From: Bowmanella sp. JS7-9
GTDB lineage: Bacteria > Pseudomonadota > Gammaproteobacteria > Enterobacterales > Alteromonadaceae
Assembly: GCF_004329715.1 (NCBI RefSeq)
Contig: NZ_JXSY01000021.1
Location: forward strand, 62,001-126,000
Length of the DNA stretch: 64,000 bases
Direction of reading: 5' to 3'
Below are positions 1 to 8,534 of the stretch, one piece after another (within the stretch, counting starts at the first letter, position 1; every line of letters starts with the position of its first letter). The position numbers were made by a program, and so were the translations under genes. The notes under the pieces were generated by a model that did not search any database, had not been told where the DNA came from, and saw only the letters and a program-made list of their open reading frames with translations.

Positions 1-206
1 CTGTGACCCAGTCGCTTCAGGGCGATACAGCCGGCTATCTGGTTTTCAGACCGTGCGGACCAGAACTTAATGTCAGGCTGACGCAAGGCATCAAGATCCA
101 AAGCATGTTTACTTTCCGGGGGAGAGGTTGCGCGCATGTCGGCCAGATGGGCCTGTAAAAAGTCGGCAATATCCTCTGTGCATAAATCATCCAGTTTGAT
201 ATGCAT
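1..206 (-). CDS. GNAT family N-acetyltransferase (partial, C-terminus outside window)
   Basis: The 68 visible residues begin MHIKLDDL and contain the stretch DMRATSPPESKHALDL, then IKFW and AGCIALKRL. This is the N-terminal part of the YsnE-like group of GNAT acyl-CoA transferases, in which the G-x-ALK strand leads into the acetyl-CoA binding fold. The start is supported by a GGGAG ribosome site seven bases before the ATG. The acetyl-CoA binding loop lies beyond the window edge, so the substrate cannot be guessed. The mscS gene lies upstream on the same strand but is separated by a strong terminator, so this gene probably has its own promoter in the 60-base gap. Confidence 0.75.
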   Translation of the reverse strand, partial: MHIKLDDLCTEDIADFLQAHLADMRATSPPESKHALDLDALRQPDIKFWSARSENQIAGCIALKRLGH

Positions 207-265
207 GGTGTACTCCCATGAGTGAAAAACAACTATAAGCAAAAGCTATACCTGCGTGGCAATAA

Positions 266-289
266 AAAAGCCGGCAAATGCCGGCTTTT
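266..289 (-). terminator. Intrinsic terminator of mscS
   Basis: A perfect 10-bp stem AAAAGCCGGC / GCCGGCTTTT closes a 4-base AAAT loop. On the minus strand it is followed by a T-rich tract. It sits 15 bases after the mscS stop codon. Confidence 0.9.
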
Positions 290-304
290 ATCTGCAGTAA
301 ATGC

Positions 305-1123
305 TTATTCTGGCTTGTGCACATGTACATCCATTTGTGGGAAGGGGATAACAATGCCTTCTTCATCAAAACGCAGTTTAACTTTTTCCTGCATATCCCA
401 GAAAACAGCCCAGTAATCGGGGGAATTCACCCAGGGACGACACACAAAGTTAACGCTGGAGTCTGCCAGTGCAGCGACTGCCACGACCGGGGCTGGATCT
501 TTCAGGATGCGTTCATCGGCGCCCATCATCTCTTCCAAAATGGCTTTGGCTTTGCGTAAGTCACTGTCATAACTGATGCCGAAGGTCATATCCACCCGGC
601 GCGTCGGCTTCGCGGAGTAATTGGTAATATTGCCACCATAGATACTGCCATTGGGCACAATCACCGACTTGTTGTCACCGGTCTTGATTTGGGTGGTAAA
701 GATACTGATCCCTTCGACCACCCCGGTTGCGCCGCCGGCTTCAATGAAATCTCCCGCACGGAATGGCTTAAACACCAGCAGCATCACGCCGGCAGCGAAG
801 TTCTGCAGTGAACCTTGCAATGACAAACCAATTGCCAAACCAGCCGCACCCAATAACGCCACCAGAGAGGTGGTATCGACGCCCAACTCATTTAACGAGG
901 CGACGATCACAAACAGCATCAACACCGAATTGGCGATGGCTTTAATAAAGCTCACCAGCATGGTGTCGTATTTGGCTTTTTCCAACAGCGTGCCAAGCAC
1001 TCTGATCAGCACACCCACAACAATTTTACCGACGATATAAATCAGCAATGCCATGCCGATATTGATGGCCCACGGAATGATGTAGGTATCCATCATTTCC
1101 TGCATATTGATATTTTCTAACAT
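305..1123 (-). CDS. mscS: Small-conductance mechanosensitive channel MscS
   Basis: This is a 272-residue inner-membrane channel that opens under membrane tension to release solutes on hypo-osmotic shock. Three hydrophobic segments are visible; the pore helix TM3 (about residues 88-118) carries the Gly/Ala-rich stretch GAAGLAIGLSLQGSLQNFA typical of MscS. A beta domain (FIEAGGATGVVEGI) and a C-terminal alpha/beta domain ending in IPFPQMDVHVHKPE follow. The longer reading frame starts 29 codons earlier, but AGGAG lies just before the MLENINM start, so that start is chosen. In E. coli mscS follows epd-pgk-fbaA; here it is divergent from epd, so the neighbourhood is kept but rearranged. A paralogue lies at about 21.4-22.3 kb. 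Confidence 0.93.
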   Translation of the reverse strand: MLENINMQEMMDTYIIPWAINIGMALLIYIVGKIVVGVLIRVLGTLLEKAKYDTMLVSFIKAIANSVLMLFVIVASLNELGVDTTSLVALLGAAGLAIGLSLQGSLQNFAAGVMLLVFKPFRAGDFIEAGGATGVVEGISIFTTQIKTGDNKSVIVPNGSIYGGNITNYSAKPTRRVDMTFGISYDSDLRKAKAILEEMMGADERILKDPAPVVAVAALADSSVNFVCRPWVNSPDYWAVFWDMQEKVKLRFDEEGIVIPFPQMDVHVHKPE

Positions 1124-1585
1124 GATGATTGGCTCCTGATTGTGATTATGAATTCCGTCTACAACGGCGTTGCGGAACTTGGTGATGCCCACTATCGCGC
1201 AAAAAAGCAACAGTGAAAACTACTAATTGTCTGATGCAGTGAGGATTTTTTAACCCGGGCTGCACTGCCATGGTGCCCATTGCCCGAAGTTGGGTCGCGC
1301 GATGTTTATTATCTCATGCATAGAAATATAACACATTGAAAAATATGATTTTTATTCTTGGTGTCAATCTTGCTGTAGTTATCAGGCAACGTCCCATGTC
1401 GTTGCTGTTTGTTAACCCGAACTGCTGTCATGCCGTTTCCATCCGGGCTGACCGCCTTACGCCGTGCCGCTCTGCCACTGGGGCTGCACGGCTTTTTTTC
1501 ACCCATTAATCTCGGTGTTTGGCTTGCCGAACGGGGCGACAAACGGCAGAATAGCCGCTCAAAAATACGCCTTACAGGCTGAGCC
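1124..1585. other. Divergent mscS-epd intergenic region (462 bp)
   Basis: This long gap separates mscS (leftward) from epd (rightward) and must hold both promoters; I cannot place either with confidence. The middle is AT-rich (about 1305-1380), the right half GC-rich. It contains a plus-strand intrinsic terminator (1461-1499) although no plus-strand gene precedes it. A 50-codon reading frame (1430-1582) runs through that terminator without a ribosome site and resembles nothing I recognise. No known riboswitch fold was recognised. Confidence 0.6.
1461..1499 (+). terminator. Orphan intrinsic terminator in the epd leader
   Basis: GCCGTGC (1461-1467) pairs with GCACGGC (1486-1492) and is followed directly by seven T residues. 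It points toward epd, about 86 bases before its start codon. With no upstream plus-strand gene, it may end a small RNA or act as an attenuator of the epd-pgk-aldolase transcript. Confidence 0.65.
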
Positions 1586-2626
1586 TTGACGAATACCAGT
1601 ACCCCACCTCTGCGCGTAGCCATAAATGGTTTTGGCCGAATCGGCCGCAGCGTGTTGCGCGCGTTATATGAAAGTGGCCGCCATCAACAGATTCAGGTGG
1701 TTGCCATCAATGAATTAGCCGAGCCTGTTGGCGTCGCGCATTTACTCAAATACGACACTACCCATGGTCGCTTTGCCTTTCCGGTTGCCCTCGAAGGTGA
1801 TGTGCTGAAGGTGGCAGACGATGCCATTCAGTTAACCCGTTTTGCCGATATAGATCAGCTCAATTGGGGTGAGCTGGATGTGGATATCGTGCTGGAATGT
1901 ACCGGCGCATTTTCATCCCGCGCAGACGGCGAAAAGCATCTGCGCCAAGGGGCGAAAAAGGTGTTATTTGCCCAGCCCGGCAGCGGGGATATGGACGCCA
2001 CCGTGGTGTTTGGTGTCAATCATCAGCTACTCGGCCCGCAGCACCATGTGATTTCTAATGGTTCCTGCACCACCAACTGTATCGTGCCGGTGATTGAAGT
2101 ACTGGATCGCCACTTTGGCGTCACCAGTGGCACTATCACTACCATTCATTCCTCAATGCACGATCAGCAGGTAATTGATGCGTATCATCCTGATTTGCGC
2201 CGTACCCGGGCAGCCAGTCAGTCCATTATTCCGGTGGATACCCGTCTGGCGCGCGGCATTGAGCGGATATTGCCCAAATTTGCCGGTAAGTTTGAAGCGA
2301 TTGCGGTAAGGGTGCCAACCATCAACGTGACCGCGATGGATTTGAGCGTAACGGTAGACGCTCAGGTGAATATCGAGCGAGTTAACGCGGTACTAAAAGC
2401 CGCAAGCGAAGGCGAATTACAGGGGATCCTGGATTACACCGAGGAACCACTGGTGTCCTGTGATTTTAATCACGATCCGCATTCCAGCATCGTGGATGGC
2501 AGTCAAACCAGGGTAAGCCATAAACATTTGATTAAAACGCTGGTGTGGTGTGACAACGAGTGGGGGTTCGCCAATCGTATGTTGGATACCGCACAGGCGA
2601 TGCAAGCATTAACTTTGAATCAGTAG
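1586..2626 (+). CDS. epd: D-erythrose-4-phosphate dehydrogenase
   Basis: Epd oxidises erythrose 4-phosphate to 4-phosphoerythronate with NAD, the first step of the deoxyxylulose-phosphate-dependent pyridoxal phosphate route. The 346-residue protein has the GAPDH-like Rossmann start [12 protein letters not shown] and the active-site motif SNGSCTTNC with the nucleophile near Cys161. Stretches such as [20 protein letters not shown] and [12 protein letters not shown] match E. coli Epd closely, which separates it from glycolytic GapA. The start is a TTG; no ATG or GTG fits better and the family N-terminus begins a few residues later, so TTG is likely real, with a weak ribosome site. It is followed 12 bases later by pgk, with which it is probably co-transcribed. 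Confidence 0.93.
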   Translation: MTNTSTPPLRVAINGFGRIGRSVLRALYESGRHQQIQVVAINELAEPVGVAHLLKYDTTHGRFAFPVALEGDVLKVADDAIQLTRFADIDQLNWGELDVDIVLECTGAFSSRADGEKHLRQGAKKVLFAQPGSGDMDATVVFGVNHQLLGPQHHVISNGSCTTNCIVPVIEVLDRHFGVTSGTITTIHSSMHDQQVIDAYHPDLRRTRAASQSIIPVDTRLARGIERILPKFAGKFEAIAVRVPTINVTAMDLSVTVDAQVNIERVNAVLKAASEGELQGILDYTEEPLVSCDFNHDPHSSIVDGSQTRVSHKHLIKTLVWCDNEWGFANRMLDTAQAMQALTLNQ

Positions 2627-2638
2627 AGAGGACGCACG

Positions 2639-3802
2639 ATGGCAATTATACGCATGATGGATTTGGATCTGGCCGGGAAACGGGTATTGATTCGTGAAGA
2701 TCTGAACGTACCGGTAAAAGACGGCAAAGTGACCTCTGATGCGCGGATCCGCGCTGCACTACCGACATTGCAGGCAGCAATCGACGCCGGTGCAAAAGTT
2801 ATGGTGATGTCACACCTGGGCCGACCGGAAGAAGGTAAGCCTGAGGCAGAATTCTCCCTGCAACCTGTGGTGGCACATTTGCAGTCTCTGGTGGATTTTC
2901 CGGTCCGTCTGGTGAGCGATTATCTGGATGGTGTCGACGTGGCGGCCGGTGAACTGGTGGTGCTGGAAAACGTGCGCTTTAACCCGGGTGAGGGAAAAGA
3001 CAATGAAACCCTTGCCCGTCAGTATGCGGCATTGTGTGATGTGTTTGTGATGGACGCATTTGGTACCGCGCACCGTGCGCAGGCCAGCACCCATGGGGTA
3101 GGGTTGTTTGCTCCGGTTGCCTGTGCTGGCCCATTGCTGGCCAATGAGTTAGACGCGTTAGGCAAGGCCCTGCATAACCCGGCGCGCCCGATGGTGGCCG
3201 TGGTAGGTGGCTCCAAAGTATCCACTAAGCTGACCGTGCTGGAAGCCCTATCCAAAGTGTGCGATCAGTTGATTGTTGGTGGTGGTATTTCTAATACCTT
3301 TATTGCTGCGCGCGGCCACAATGTGGGCAAATCCCTATATGAAGCAGACCTGATCCCACAGGCTCAGCACCTGATGAATACCCTGGATATTCCGGAAGCC
3401 ATCGATGTACGTGTTGCCACTGAGTTTTCTGAAACGGCGACGGCGACGGTCAAGAACCTGGATGAAGTGCAGGATCACGAGCAGATCCTCGATTATGGCC
3501 CGCAAACAGCGCAAAAGATGGCCGATGCCCTCAAAAACGCCAAAACCATTTTGTGGAACGGCCCATGCGGTGTGTTTGAGTTTGATAATTTCGCCAAAGG
3601 CACCGAAGTCGTGGCCCATGCCATCGCTGACAGTGAGGCGTTTTCGATTGCCGGTGGTGGCGATACGCTGGCGGCCATCGACAAATATGAATTAGCCGAC
3701 AAGATTTCCTACATCTCTACCGGTGGTGGAGCATTTTTGGAATTCGTCGAAGGCAAAGTGTTACCGGCGGTTGCCATGCTGGAAAAACGCGGCAAAGCCT
3801 GA
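2639..3802 (+). CDS. pgk: Phosphoglycerate kinase
   Basis: Pgk transfers phosphate between 1,3-bisphosphoglycerate and ADP in glycolysis and gluconeogenesis, in the cytosol. The 387-residue length equals that of the E. coli enzyme. The N-domain substrate site is seen in IREDLNVP (about residues 18-25) and [10 protein letters not shown] (58-67). The C-domain nucleotide site is seen in GGGD (about 339-342) and [10 protein letters not shown] near the end. The start has a GAGAGGAC ribosome site. Together with epd and the downstream aldolase this forms a central-carbon operon. Confidence 0.97.
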   Translation: MAIIRMMDLDLAGKRVLIREDLNVPVKDGKVTSDARIRAALPTLQAAIDAGAKVMVMSHLGRPEEGKPEAEFSLQPVVAHLQSLVDFPVRLVSDYLDGVDVAAGELVVLENVRFNPGEGKDNETLARQYAALCDVFVMDAFGTAHRAQASTHGVGLFAPVACAGPLLANELDALGKALHNPARPMVAVVGGSKVSTKLTVLEALSKVCDQLIVGGGISNTFIAARGHNVGKSLYEADLIPQAQHLMNTLDIPEAIDVRVATEFSETATATVKNLDEVQDHEQILDYGPQTAQKMADALKNAKTILWNGPCGVFEFDNFAKGTEVVAHAIADSEAFSIAGGGDTLAAIDKYELADKISYISTGGGAFLEFVEGKVLPAVAMLEKRGKA

Positions 3803-3816
3803 GGCTTGCCGTGACC

Positions 3817-3844
3817 TGACAGGGGTGACACACTAGCCCTGTCA
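3817..3844 (+). other. Intercistronic hairpin between pgk and the aldolase gene
   Basis: TGACAGGG and CCCTGTCA form a perfect 8-bp stem with a 12-base loop. No T tract follows, so it is unlikely to be a full terminator. It may stabilise or mark a processing site of the epd-pgk-aldolase message. Confidence 0.5.
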
Positions 3845-3930
3845 ACAATAAGAGGTCAAAAGACCCGCTGTACCCTACACATAAAAAACACTTACCGTGC
3901 AGGCGGTAAAATGAAGCAAAGGAGATATTT

Positions 3931-4827
3931 ATGGCATCTGTTAATCAGGCCATGCTGGATAAAATGCGTAACCAGGGTGGATTTATCGCTGCGCTGGATC
4001 AAAGTGGTGGCAGTACCCCCAAAGCTCTGAAGCTTTACGGTGTAGACGAGTCTGCTTACGCAAACGATGCTGAAATGTTCGATATGGTTCATGCCATGCG
4101 TAGCCGTATCGTCAGCAGCCCGGCCTTTAGCGGTGAGCGTGTTATCGGCGCCATTCTTTTTGAAAATACCCTGGAACGTGAGTTTAACGGTAAACCCGCC
4201 GCGACCTACCTGTGGCAGGACAAACAAGTCGTTCCTTTCCTGAAAGTGGATAAAGGTCTGGCCGATGAACAAAATGGCGTACAGCTTATGAAGCCAATGC
4301 CAGAGCTTGATGCGTTATTAGCCAAGGCCAATGCGCAGAATGTGTTTGGTACTAAAATGCGTTCCGTGATTAAAGCGGCCAATGGCGTGGGTATCGAAGA
4401 AGTTGTTGCGCAACAGTTTGCGGTTGGCAAGCAAATTATCGCAGCGGGCTTAGTGCCGATCATTGAGCCGGAAGTTGATATTAATATTGCGGACAAAGCA
4501 GCGGCAGAAACCCTGTTAAAAGCGTCAATTCTTAAGCATTTGGATAGTCTGGATGACAGCCAGTTGGTAATGCTGAAATTAACCATTCCCAGTCACGCCA
4601 ATTTTTACGCCGAACTGATTGCTCACCCGCGTGTAGTGCGCGTGGTGGCGTTGTCGGGTGGCTACAGCCGTGAAGTGGCGAATCAGAAGTTGGCAGAAAA
4701 CAAAGGCATGATCGCCAGTTTCAGCCGAGCGTTAACTGAAGGCCTGTCTGCACAACAAAGCGATGCCGACTTTGACAGTACGTTGGATGCGACCATTGAG
4801 TCTATCTATCAGGCCTCCATTGCGTAA
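3931..4827 (+). CDS. fda: Class I fructose-bisphosphate aldolase
   Basis: This 298-residue enzyme cleaves fructose 1,6-bisphosphate to two triose phosphates through a Schiff-base lysine. Family marks are [13 protein letters not shown] near the N-terminus, [21 protein letters not shown] and [14 protein letters not shown]; in the last, the Lys near residue 216 is the expected Schiff-base residue. It resembles the Staphylococcus-type class I aldolase and not the metal-dependent class II FbaA found next to pgk in E. coli. A good AAAGGAG ribosome site precedes the ATG. The gene follows pgk after 128 bases and ends in a strong terminator, so it closes the operon. Confidence 0.93.
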   Translation: MASVNQAMLDKMRNQGGFIAALDQSGGSTPKALKLYGVDESAYANDAEMFDMVHAMRSRIVSSPAFSGERVIGAILFENTLEREFNGKPAATYLWQDKQVVPFLKVDKGLADEQNGVQLMKPMPELDALLAKANAQNVFGTKMRSVIKAANGVGIEEVVAQQFAVGKQIIAAGLVPIIEPEVDINIADKAAAETLLKASILKHLDSLDDSQLVMLKLTIPSHANFYAELIAHPRVVRVVALSGGYSREVANQKLAENKGMIASFSRALTEGLSAQQSDADFDSTLDATIESIYQASIA

Positions 4828-4843
4828 TGCTTAGCCAGTTTTG

Positions 4844-4871
4844 AAAAAACCGCCGTCAGGCGGTTTTTTTT
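4844..4871 (+). terminator. Intrinsic terminator of the epd-pgk-aldolase operon
   Basis: An A-run followed by CCGCC pairs with GGCGG and an eight-T tract around a GTCA loop. It lies 17 bases after the aldolase stop codon. Confidence 0.92.
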
Positions 4872-4906
4872 CAACTCGCACAAAATCTGTACGAAGTGGT
4901 AAGCTA

Positions 4907-5713
4907 ATGAAATCCGGTGTGTTTATGAGCGACCCCATGAGTAAACCCAGCGATTTTCGTGAACTGTCCTGTGCCCAGTGTCGCAGCGGTGAGGCGTTGG
5001 GCTTTGCCATAAGCATGGCGTTTCAACCCATTGTCGATGCGGTAAATCAGCGTATCTTCGCCCAGGAAGCACTGGTGCGCGGGGTGAATGGGGAATCTGC
5101 TGGTCAGGTCATAGCGCAAATAAATGAACATAATCGTTATCGCTTCGATCAAACCTGCCGGGTTAAAGCCATCGAGCTGGCGAGTCAGTTCAGCGATAAT
5201 TGCCTGTTAAATATTAATTTCATGCCAAACGCCATCTATCGGCCCGAGCTATGTATTCGCACTACGCTCAATGCCGCGCAGGAATACGGCTTCGATACCC
5301 GTCGCATTGTGTTTGAGTTTACTGAAACTGAACAGTTACGCGATGTGCAGCACATCAAGAACATTATTAACTCGTATCATGAGTTAGGTTTTAAAACTGC
5401 GCTGGATGATTTTGGTGCGGGTTATTCGGGCTTGAACCTACTGGCAGATATTCAGCCGGATATGATTAAGCTGGATATGGCCTTGATCCGCAACGTGCAT
5501 CAGGACAAAAAACGCCAGGCTATTGTGCGCGCCTGTGTGGGACTATGTGAGCAAATCGATGCACAATTAATTGCCGAAGGCATTGAAACCTATGAAGAAT
5601 ATGCGTGTTTACGGGATAGTGGCATCGACCTGTTTCAGGGCTACTATTTTGCCAAACCCGCATTTGAGCAATTTCCATCACTAGATACCCGTTTGTTTAG
5701 CAGGGAGAGTTAA
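4907..5713 (+). CDS. EAL-domain cyclic-di-GMP phosphodiesterase
   Basis: This is a single-domain protein of 268 residues. The catalytic set of an active EAL enzyme appears complete: EALVR (54-58), NINFMPNAIY (103-111), a Glu in EFTETE (137-142), DDFGAGYS (167-174), Lys188 in IKLD, AEGIET (223-228) and QGYYFAKP. It should therefore hydrolyse c-di-GMP to pGpG. The N-terminus carries a Cys-x2-Cys (CAQC) but no sensor domain or membrane segment. The frame is open further upstream into the aldolase terminator, so an internal ATG must be the start; those at 4907, 4925 and 4937 are all possible and none has a strong ribosome site. The downstream DUF3224 gene begins 2 bases after the stop. Confidence 0.88.
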   Translation: MKSGVFMSDPMSKPSDFRELSCAQCRSGEALGFAISMAFQPIVDAVNQRIFAQEALVRGVNGESAGQVIAQINEHNRYRFDQTCRVKAIELASQFSDNCLLNINFMPNAIYRPELCIRTTLNAAQEYGFDTRRIVFEFTETEQLRDVQHIKNIINSYHELGFKTALDDFGAGYSGLNLLADIQPDMIKLDMALIRNVHQDKKRQAIVRACVGLCEQIDAQLIAEGIETYEEYACLRDSGIDLFQGYYFAKPAFEQFPSLDTRLFSRES

Positions 5714-5714
5714 T

Positions 5715-6107
5715 GTGAGCCAGATTAAGGGTGAATTCAAAGTAGAGTTGACGCCACTGGAGACCAATTTGCACTGCGAGGGCGGCATGCAAAGCGGGCG
5801 CATGGCGATTAGCAAAGTATTTTCCGGCGAACTGTCGGCCACCTCGAAAGGTGAAATGCTCAGTTGCATGACAGCGCAAAAAGGCTCTGCCGGGTATGTG
5901 GCAATAGAACAGGTTAGCGGCACGCTGGATGGGAAACAGGGCAGTTTCGTGTTGCAGCACTTTGGCTTGATGGATAAAGGCAATCAACGCCAGTTGTTGG
6001 AGGTGATCCCAGACTCGGGAACCGGAGAGCTGAAAAGCTTAAAAGGCCAGATGCGCATCGAAATCACCAATGGCAAACACTTTTATCAATTTAATTACAC
6101 CCTGTAG
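5715..6107 (+). CDS. DUF3224 domain-containing protein
   Basis: The 130-residue protein has no signal peptide. Its pattern (KGEFKVELTPLE, SKVFSGELSATSKGEML, GSAGYVAIEQVSGTLDGKQGSFVLQHFG, then an acidic GTGELKSLKGQM stretch) is that of DUF3224, a small beta-barrel family related in fold to allene-oxide-cyclase-like barrels. Its function is unknown. The start is a GTG with GGGAG seven bases upstream; the ATG overlapping it would stop at once. The tight spacing to the EAL gene suggests an operon, but no role in c-di-GMP signalling can be inferred from the sequence. Confidence 0.8.
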   Translation: MSQIKGEFKVELTPLETNLHCEGGMQSGRMAISKVFSGELSATSKGEMLSCMTAQKGSAGYVAIEQVSGTLDGKQGSFVLQHFGLMDKGNQRQLLEVIPDSGTGELKSLKGQMRIEITNGKHFYQFNYTL

Positions 6108-6208
6108 CAGCCGAGATTCAGATTGGCAGTCATCAAAATTTGGTATCGGGCGATTAAATAGGTAAAATCTGCGCCCATTATTAGCGAGTGCAACAAGAGA
6201 CGATAACG

Positions 6209-6931
6209 ATGGGTCGAGCCTTCGAAGTACGCAAAGCATCCATGATGAAGACGGCGGGTGCAAAAACCAAAGTTTATTCCAAATACGGTAAAGAAATTTA
6301 CGTGGTCGCCAAAAACGGCGGTCCAGACCCGGCGACCAACCAGTCACTCAAGCGTCTGATCGAAAAAGCCAAGAAAGACCAAGTGCCTGGCCACGTTATC
6401 GATAAAGCCATCGAAAAAGCTACTGGCGGTGCAGGGGAAGATTATTCACCGGCGCGTTACGAAGGCTTTGGTCCGGGTGGCTTTATGGTGATTGTTGACT
6501 GTCTGACCGACAATCCAAACCGTACCATCACCGACGTGCGTAACTGCTTTACCAAAACCGGTGCCAAAATTGGCGTGTCTGGCGCGGTATCACATATGTT
6601 CGAGCATCAGGCGATTTTCTCATTCGCCGGTGACGACGAAGATGCAATTCTGGAAATCCTGATGATGGCGGATGTGGATGTGACCGATGTGGAAGCAGAA
6701 GATGGCAACATTACTGTGTTCGCTCCGCACACCGAGTTTTTCGCGGTTAAGACGGCGCTGACAGAAGCCATGCCGGATATTGCGTTTGACGTGGAAGAGA
6801 TTACTTTCGTACCGCAGACCGAACATGCCATCAATGCAGATGATATGCCAATGTACGACAAGTTTTTAGCCATGCTGGAAGATTGTGACGACGTGCAGAA
6901 CGTGTATCACAATGCGGTAACGCCAGAATAA
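6209..6931 (+). CDS. YebC/PmpR family transcriptional regulator or translation factor (YeeN-like)
   Basis: This 240-residue protein starts [12 protein letters not shown]. It carries family motifs [29 protein letters not shown]-like VIDKAIEKA, and [20 protein letters not shown]. It matches the YeeN subgroup more than YebC itself. Family members bind DNA as regulators, and some have been linked to relief of ribosome stalling at prolines, so the function should be kept open. The frame is open seven codons further upstream, but the chosen ATG fits the family N-terminus. The gene stands alone, closed by a bidirectional terminator. Confidence 0.9.
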   Translation: MGRAFEVRKASMMKTAGAKTKVYSKYGKEIYVVAKNGGPDPATNQSLKRLIEKAKKDQVPGHVIDKAIEKATGGAGEDYSPARYEGFGPGGFMVIVDCLTDNPNRTITDVRNCFTKTGAKIGVSGAVSHMFEHQAIFSFAGDDEDAILEILMMADVDVTDVEAEDGNITVFAPHTEFFAVKTALTEAMPDIAFDVEEITFVPQTEHAINADDMPMYDKFLAMLEDCDDVQNVYHNAVTPE

Positions 6932-6954
6932 TTGCTGCTCACGCGTGCAATGCC

Positions 6955-6982
6955 AAAAGCCCACTTTTCAGTGGGCTTTTTT
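6955..6982. terminator. Bidirectional intrinsic terminator
   Basis: AAAAGCCCAC pairs with GTGGGCTTTT around a TTTTCA loop, with T tracts on both strands. It separates the rightward YebC-family gene from the leftward PA2778 gene. Confidence 0.92.
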
Positions 6983-7002
6983 GTTAGGGTTGTTTACGCA
7001 GA

Positions 7003-7980
7003 TTAACCGCCGACCGCTTCTACGACTTTGCATTGGCTAGCTGCCGGGGATTGCAGAATTTCCTGCTGGGTGGTGATAAGATCGGTATTGTCAGGAAATT
7101 GTGCAAGGCCATCTGTAATGATATCAAGTGCGCTTTGCCTGCATCCTAACTCAGCCAGCACATAAGCATAATTGTTTACGTAAGCGGCTTGGTTTTTACC
7201 GGCCTGAAAGCCTTTGGCAAACCAGCTAGCGGCCACTGATGGCTCGCTGGCAATGTGGGCATTAGCGATAAAAAAGTATCCGCGCCAGTCATCCGGCCAC
7301 AAAGTGGTGGCCTGTTGCATAAATGCCAGTCCTTCGTCCATGCTGGCGGCAGTCATCATGTCGTAAGCGGCACCGATATACACAAAGGGGTCAATCCCGT
7401 CACTACGGCTGGTTGTCTGTAGCGGTGCCAGTAGCCAGTGACCGCCACGTGCCCAGGTTTTTTCAAACAGAGCAAAGGACATCACATGATCAGGCGTTAC
7501 TCCGGTATGTAAACGCAGGGTTTGTGCGTCGATGTCGTACCCTGTCACCAGCGCATAATGCCATTGTGGAAACCAGGGGATGGAGAGGTTTTGTAATACG
7601 ATGACAGGAATATTGGCGCGCAATAGCTGTAATAAGGTCTGCAGATTGCCTGTTTCTGCATAGGGTAATAAACCATGTTGCCGGGTCGCGCTGATCATTT
7701 CTAACTGTAAGCTGCCCTCCCGCTCAGGAATAAATAACTTTGGCGCGATATCATCGGGTGAGTAGTTGTGCCCGTAAAAGTTAAATACCTCGGTTAAGGT
7801 GGTAGGGCCGCAGTAAAAATCCTGCTGTGGGTAAAAAGGTACCGATGCTATGTAGTGTTGTCTGGTATCCAGTGTATTTAGTAAAGGCGCAATTTGCTCG
7901 CTGGATAATCTCGATTGGCAGCCGCCAAGCAACAAAATGCCTGCTAATAAGCAGGCATAGTGAGATAGATAACGCACCAT
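7003..7980 (-). CDS. PA2778 family C39-like cysteine peptidase lipoprotein with TPRs
   Basis: The 325-residue protein begins with a lipoprotein signal (lipobox LGGC, Cys21), so it is likely anchored in the cell envelope. Residues 42-190 form a C39-like papain-fold domain with the nucleophile in YCGPTTL (Cys57), the catalytic His in WHYALVTGYD (His141) and an Asp at 149. The C-terminal 130 residues look like TPR repeats (AASWFAKGFQAGKNQAAYVN). Its start overlaps the stop of the upstream PA2779 gene by one base (TAATG), which implies coupled translation. The natural substrate is unknown; the adjacent PA2779 protein is the obvious candidate (see findings). Confidence 0.88.
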   Translation of the reverse strand: MVRYLSHYACLLAGILLLGGCQSRLSSEQIAPLLNTLDTRQHYIASVPFYPQQDFYCGPTTLTEVFNFYGHNYSPDDIAPKLFIPEREGSLQLEMISATRQHGLLPYAETGNLQTLLQLLRANIPVIVLQNLSIPWFPQWHYALVTGYDIDAQTLRLHTGVTPDHVMSFALFEKTWARGGHWLLAPLQTTSRSDGIDPFVYIGAAYDMMTAASMDEGLAFMQQATTLWPDDWRGYFFIANAHIASEPSVAASWFAKGFQAGKNQAAYVNNYAYVLAELGCRQSALDIITDGLAQFPDNTDLITTQQEILQSPAASQCKVVEAVGG

Positions 7981-8360
7981 TAGCTATTGATCGGTCGGAT
8001 AAAGGGGTACACGTCAGTAACGCCAACCAGATCGAGAATAGCAATAATCGCCAGCACGGTTAACACCGCTCCGACAATACCGCCTGCCGGGGCTGACTCT
8101 AACTCCTGATTCAGTTTGTTAATTTCTTCATCAGTTAACGCATTGATGCGTGCAATCGCGTCGGCACGATTGACGCCGAGACTAATCAATTTGGCATTGA
8201 CGTCTGCTCTGTCAACCATAGCTATCAACTGTGCCTTGCCGTAAAAACTTTTCTGTTGTTGCATAACCACGTCAGACGATACCACGCCAGCGTGACAGGT
8301 GCCTGCCATGGCAGTCAGAGCCATCAGGCTGCCGCAGAGTAAAGAATTTAAACGCTTCAT
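7980..8360 (-). CDS. PA2779 family protein, small secreted or membrane protein
   Basis: The 126-residue protein has a signal peptide (cleavage near AGTCHA, residue 24), a soluble helical middle, and a hydrophobic C-terminal segment (about 95-117) ending DVYPFIRPINS. Before the hydrophobic segment lies LTDEEINKLNQE and then PAGG (91-94), which looks like a double-glycine processing motif. AAGGAT precedes the ATG at good distance. It is always the natural partner of the C39-like peptidase encoded immediately downstream in this family pair; a role as its substrate is my inference. The only uncertainty in identity is the exact family boundary. Confidence 0.82.
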   Translation of the reverse strand: MKRLNSLLCGSLMALTAMAGTCHAGVVSSDVVMQQQKSFYGKAQLIAMVDRADVNAKLISLGVNRADAIARINALTDEEINKLNQELESAPAGGIVGAVLTVLAIIAILDLVGVTDVYPFIRPINS

Positions 8361-8500
8361 TACTTATCCTTTTGGTAGTTAGGAATAAAAATTTACTTAC
8401 ACAACAACAATATAGATCACTTTTCAGTGAATGCCGTGATTCATTTGAAAAGGTTAATAGGGGATATGCTGCAGGGGTAGCAAGGATAGGTGGCGCAAAT

Positions 8501-8522
8501 AAAAAAGCCCTCGGCGGAGGGC
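8501..8522 (-). terminator. Intrinsic terminator of the decarboxylase gene
   Basis: GCCCTC and GAGGGC form a stem around GGCG. On the minus strand six T residues follow. It lies 12 bases beyond the decarboxylase stop. Confidence 0.88.
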
Positions 8523-8534
8523 TCTTGTATGTCA

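Noticed and set aside
1430-1582. 50-codon leader peptide frame before epd
   Set aside because: It has an ATG but no ribosome site, no codon run typical of attenuators and no recognised similarity; kept only as a note to the leader finding.
1309-1623. 104-codon open frame on the minus strand in the mscS-epd gap
   Set aside because: Overlaps the epd start, has an Arg-rich, low-complexity product and no ribosome site.
4841-4906. N-terminal extension of the EAL protein
   Set aside because: The extension lies within the aldolase terminator hairpin and begins at a TTG with no ribosome site; it cannot be a natural start.
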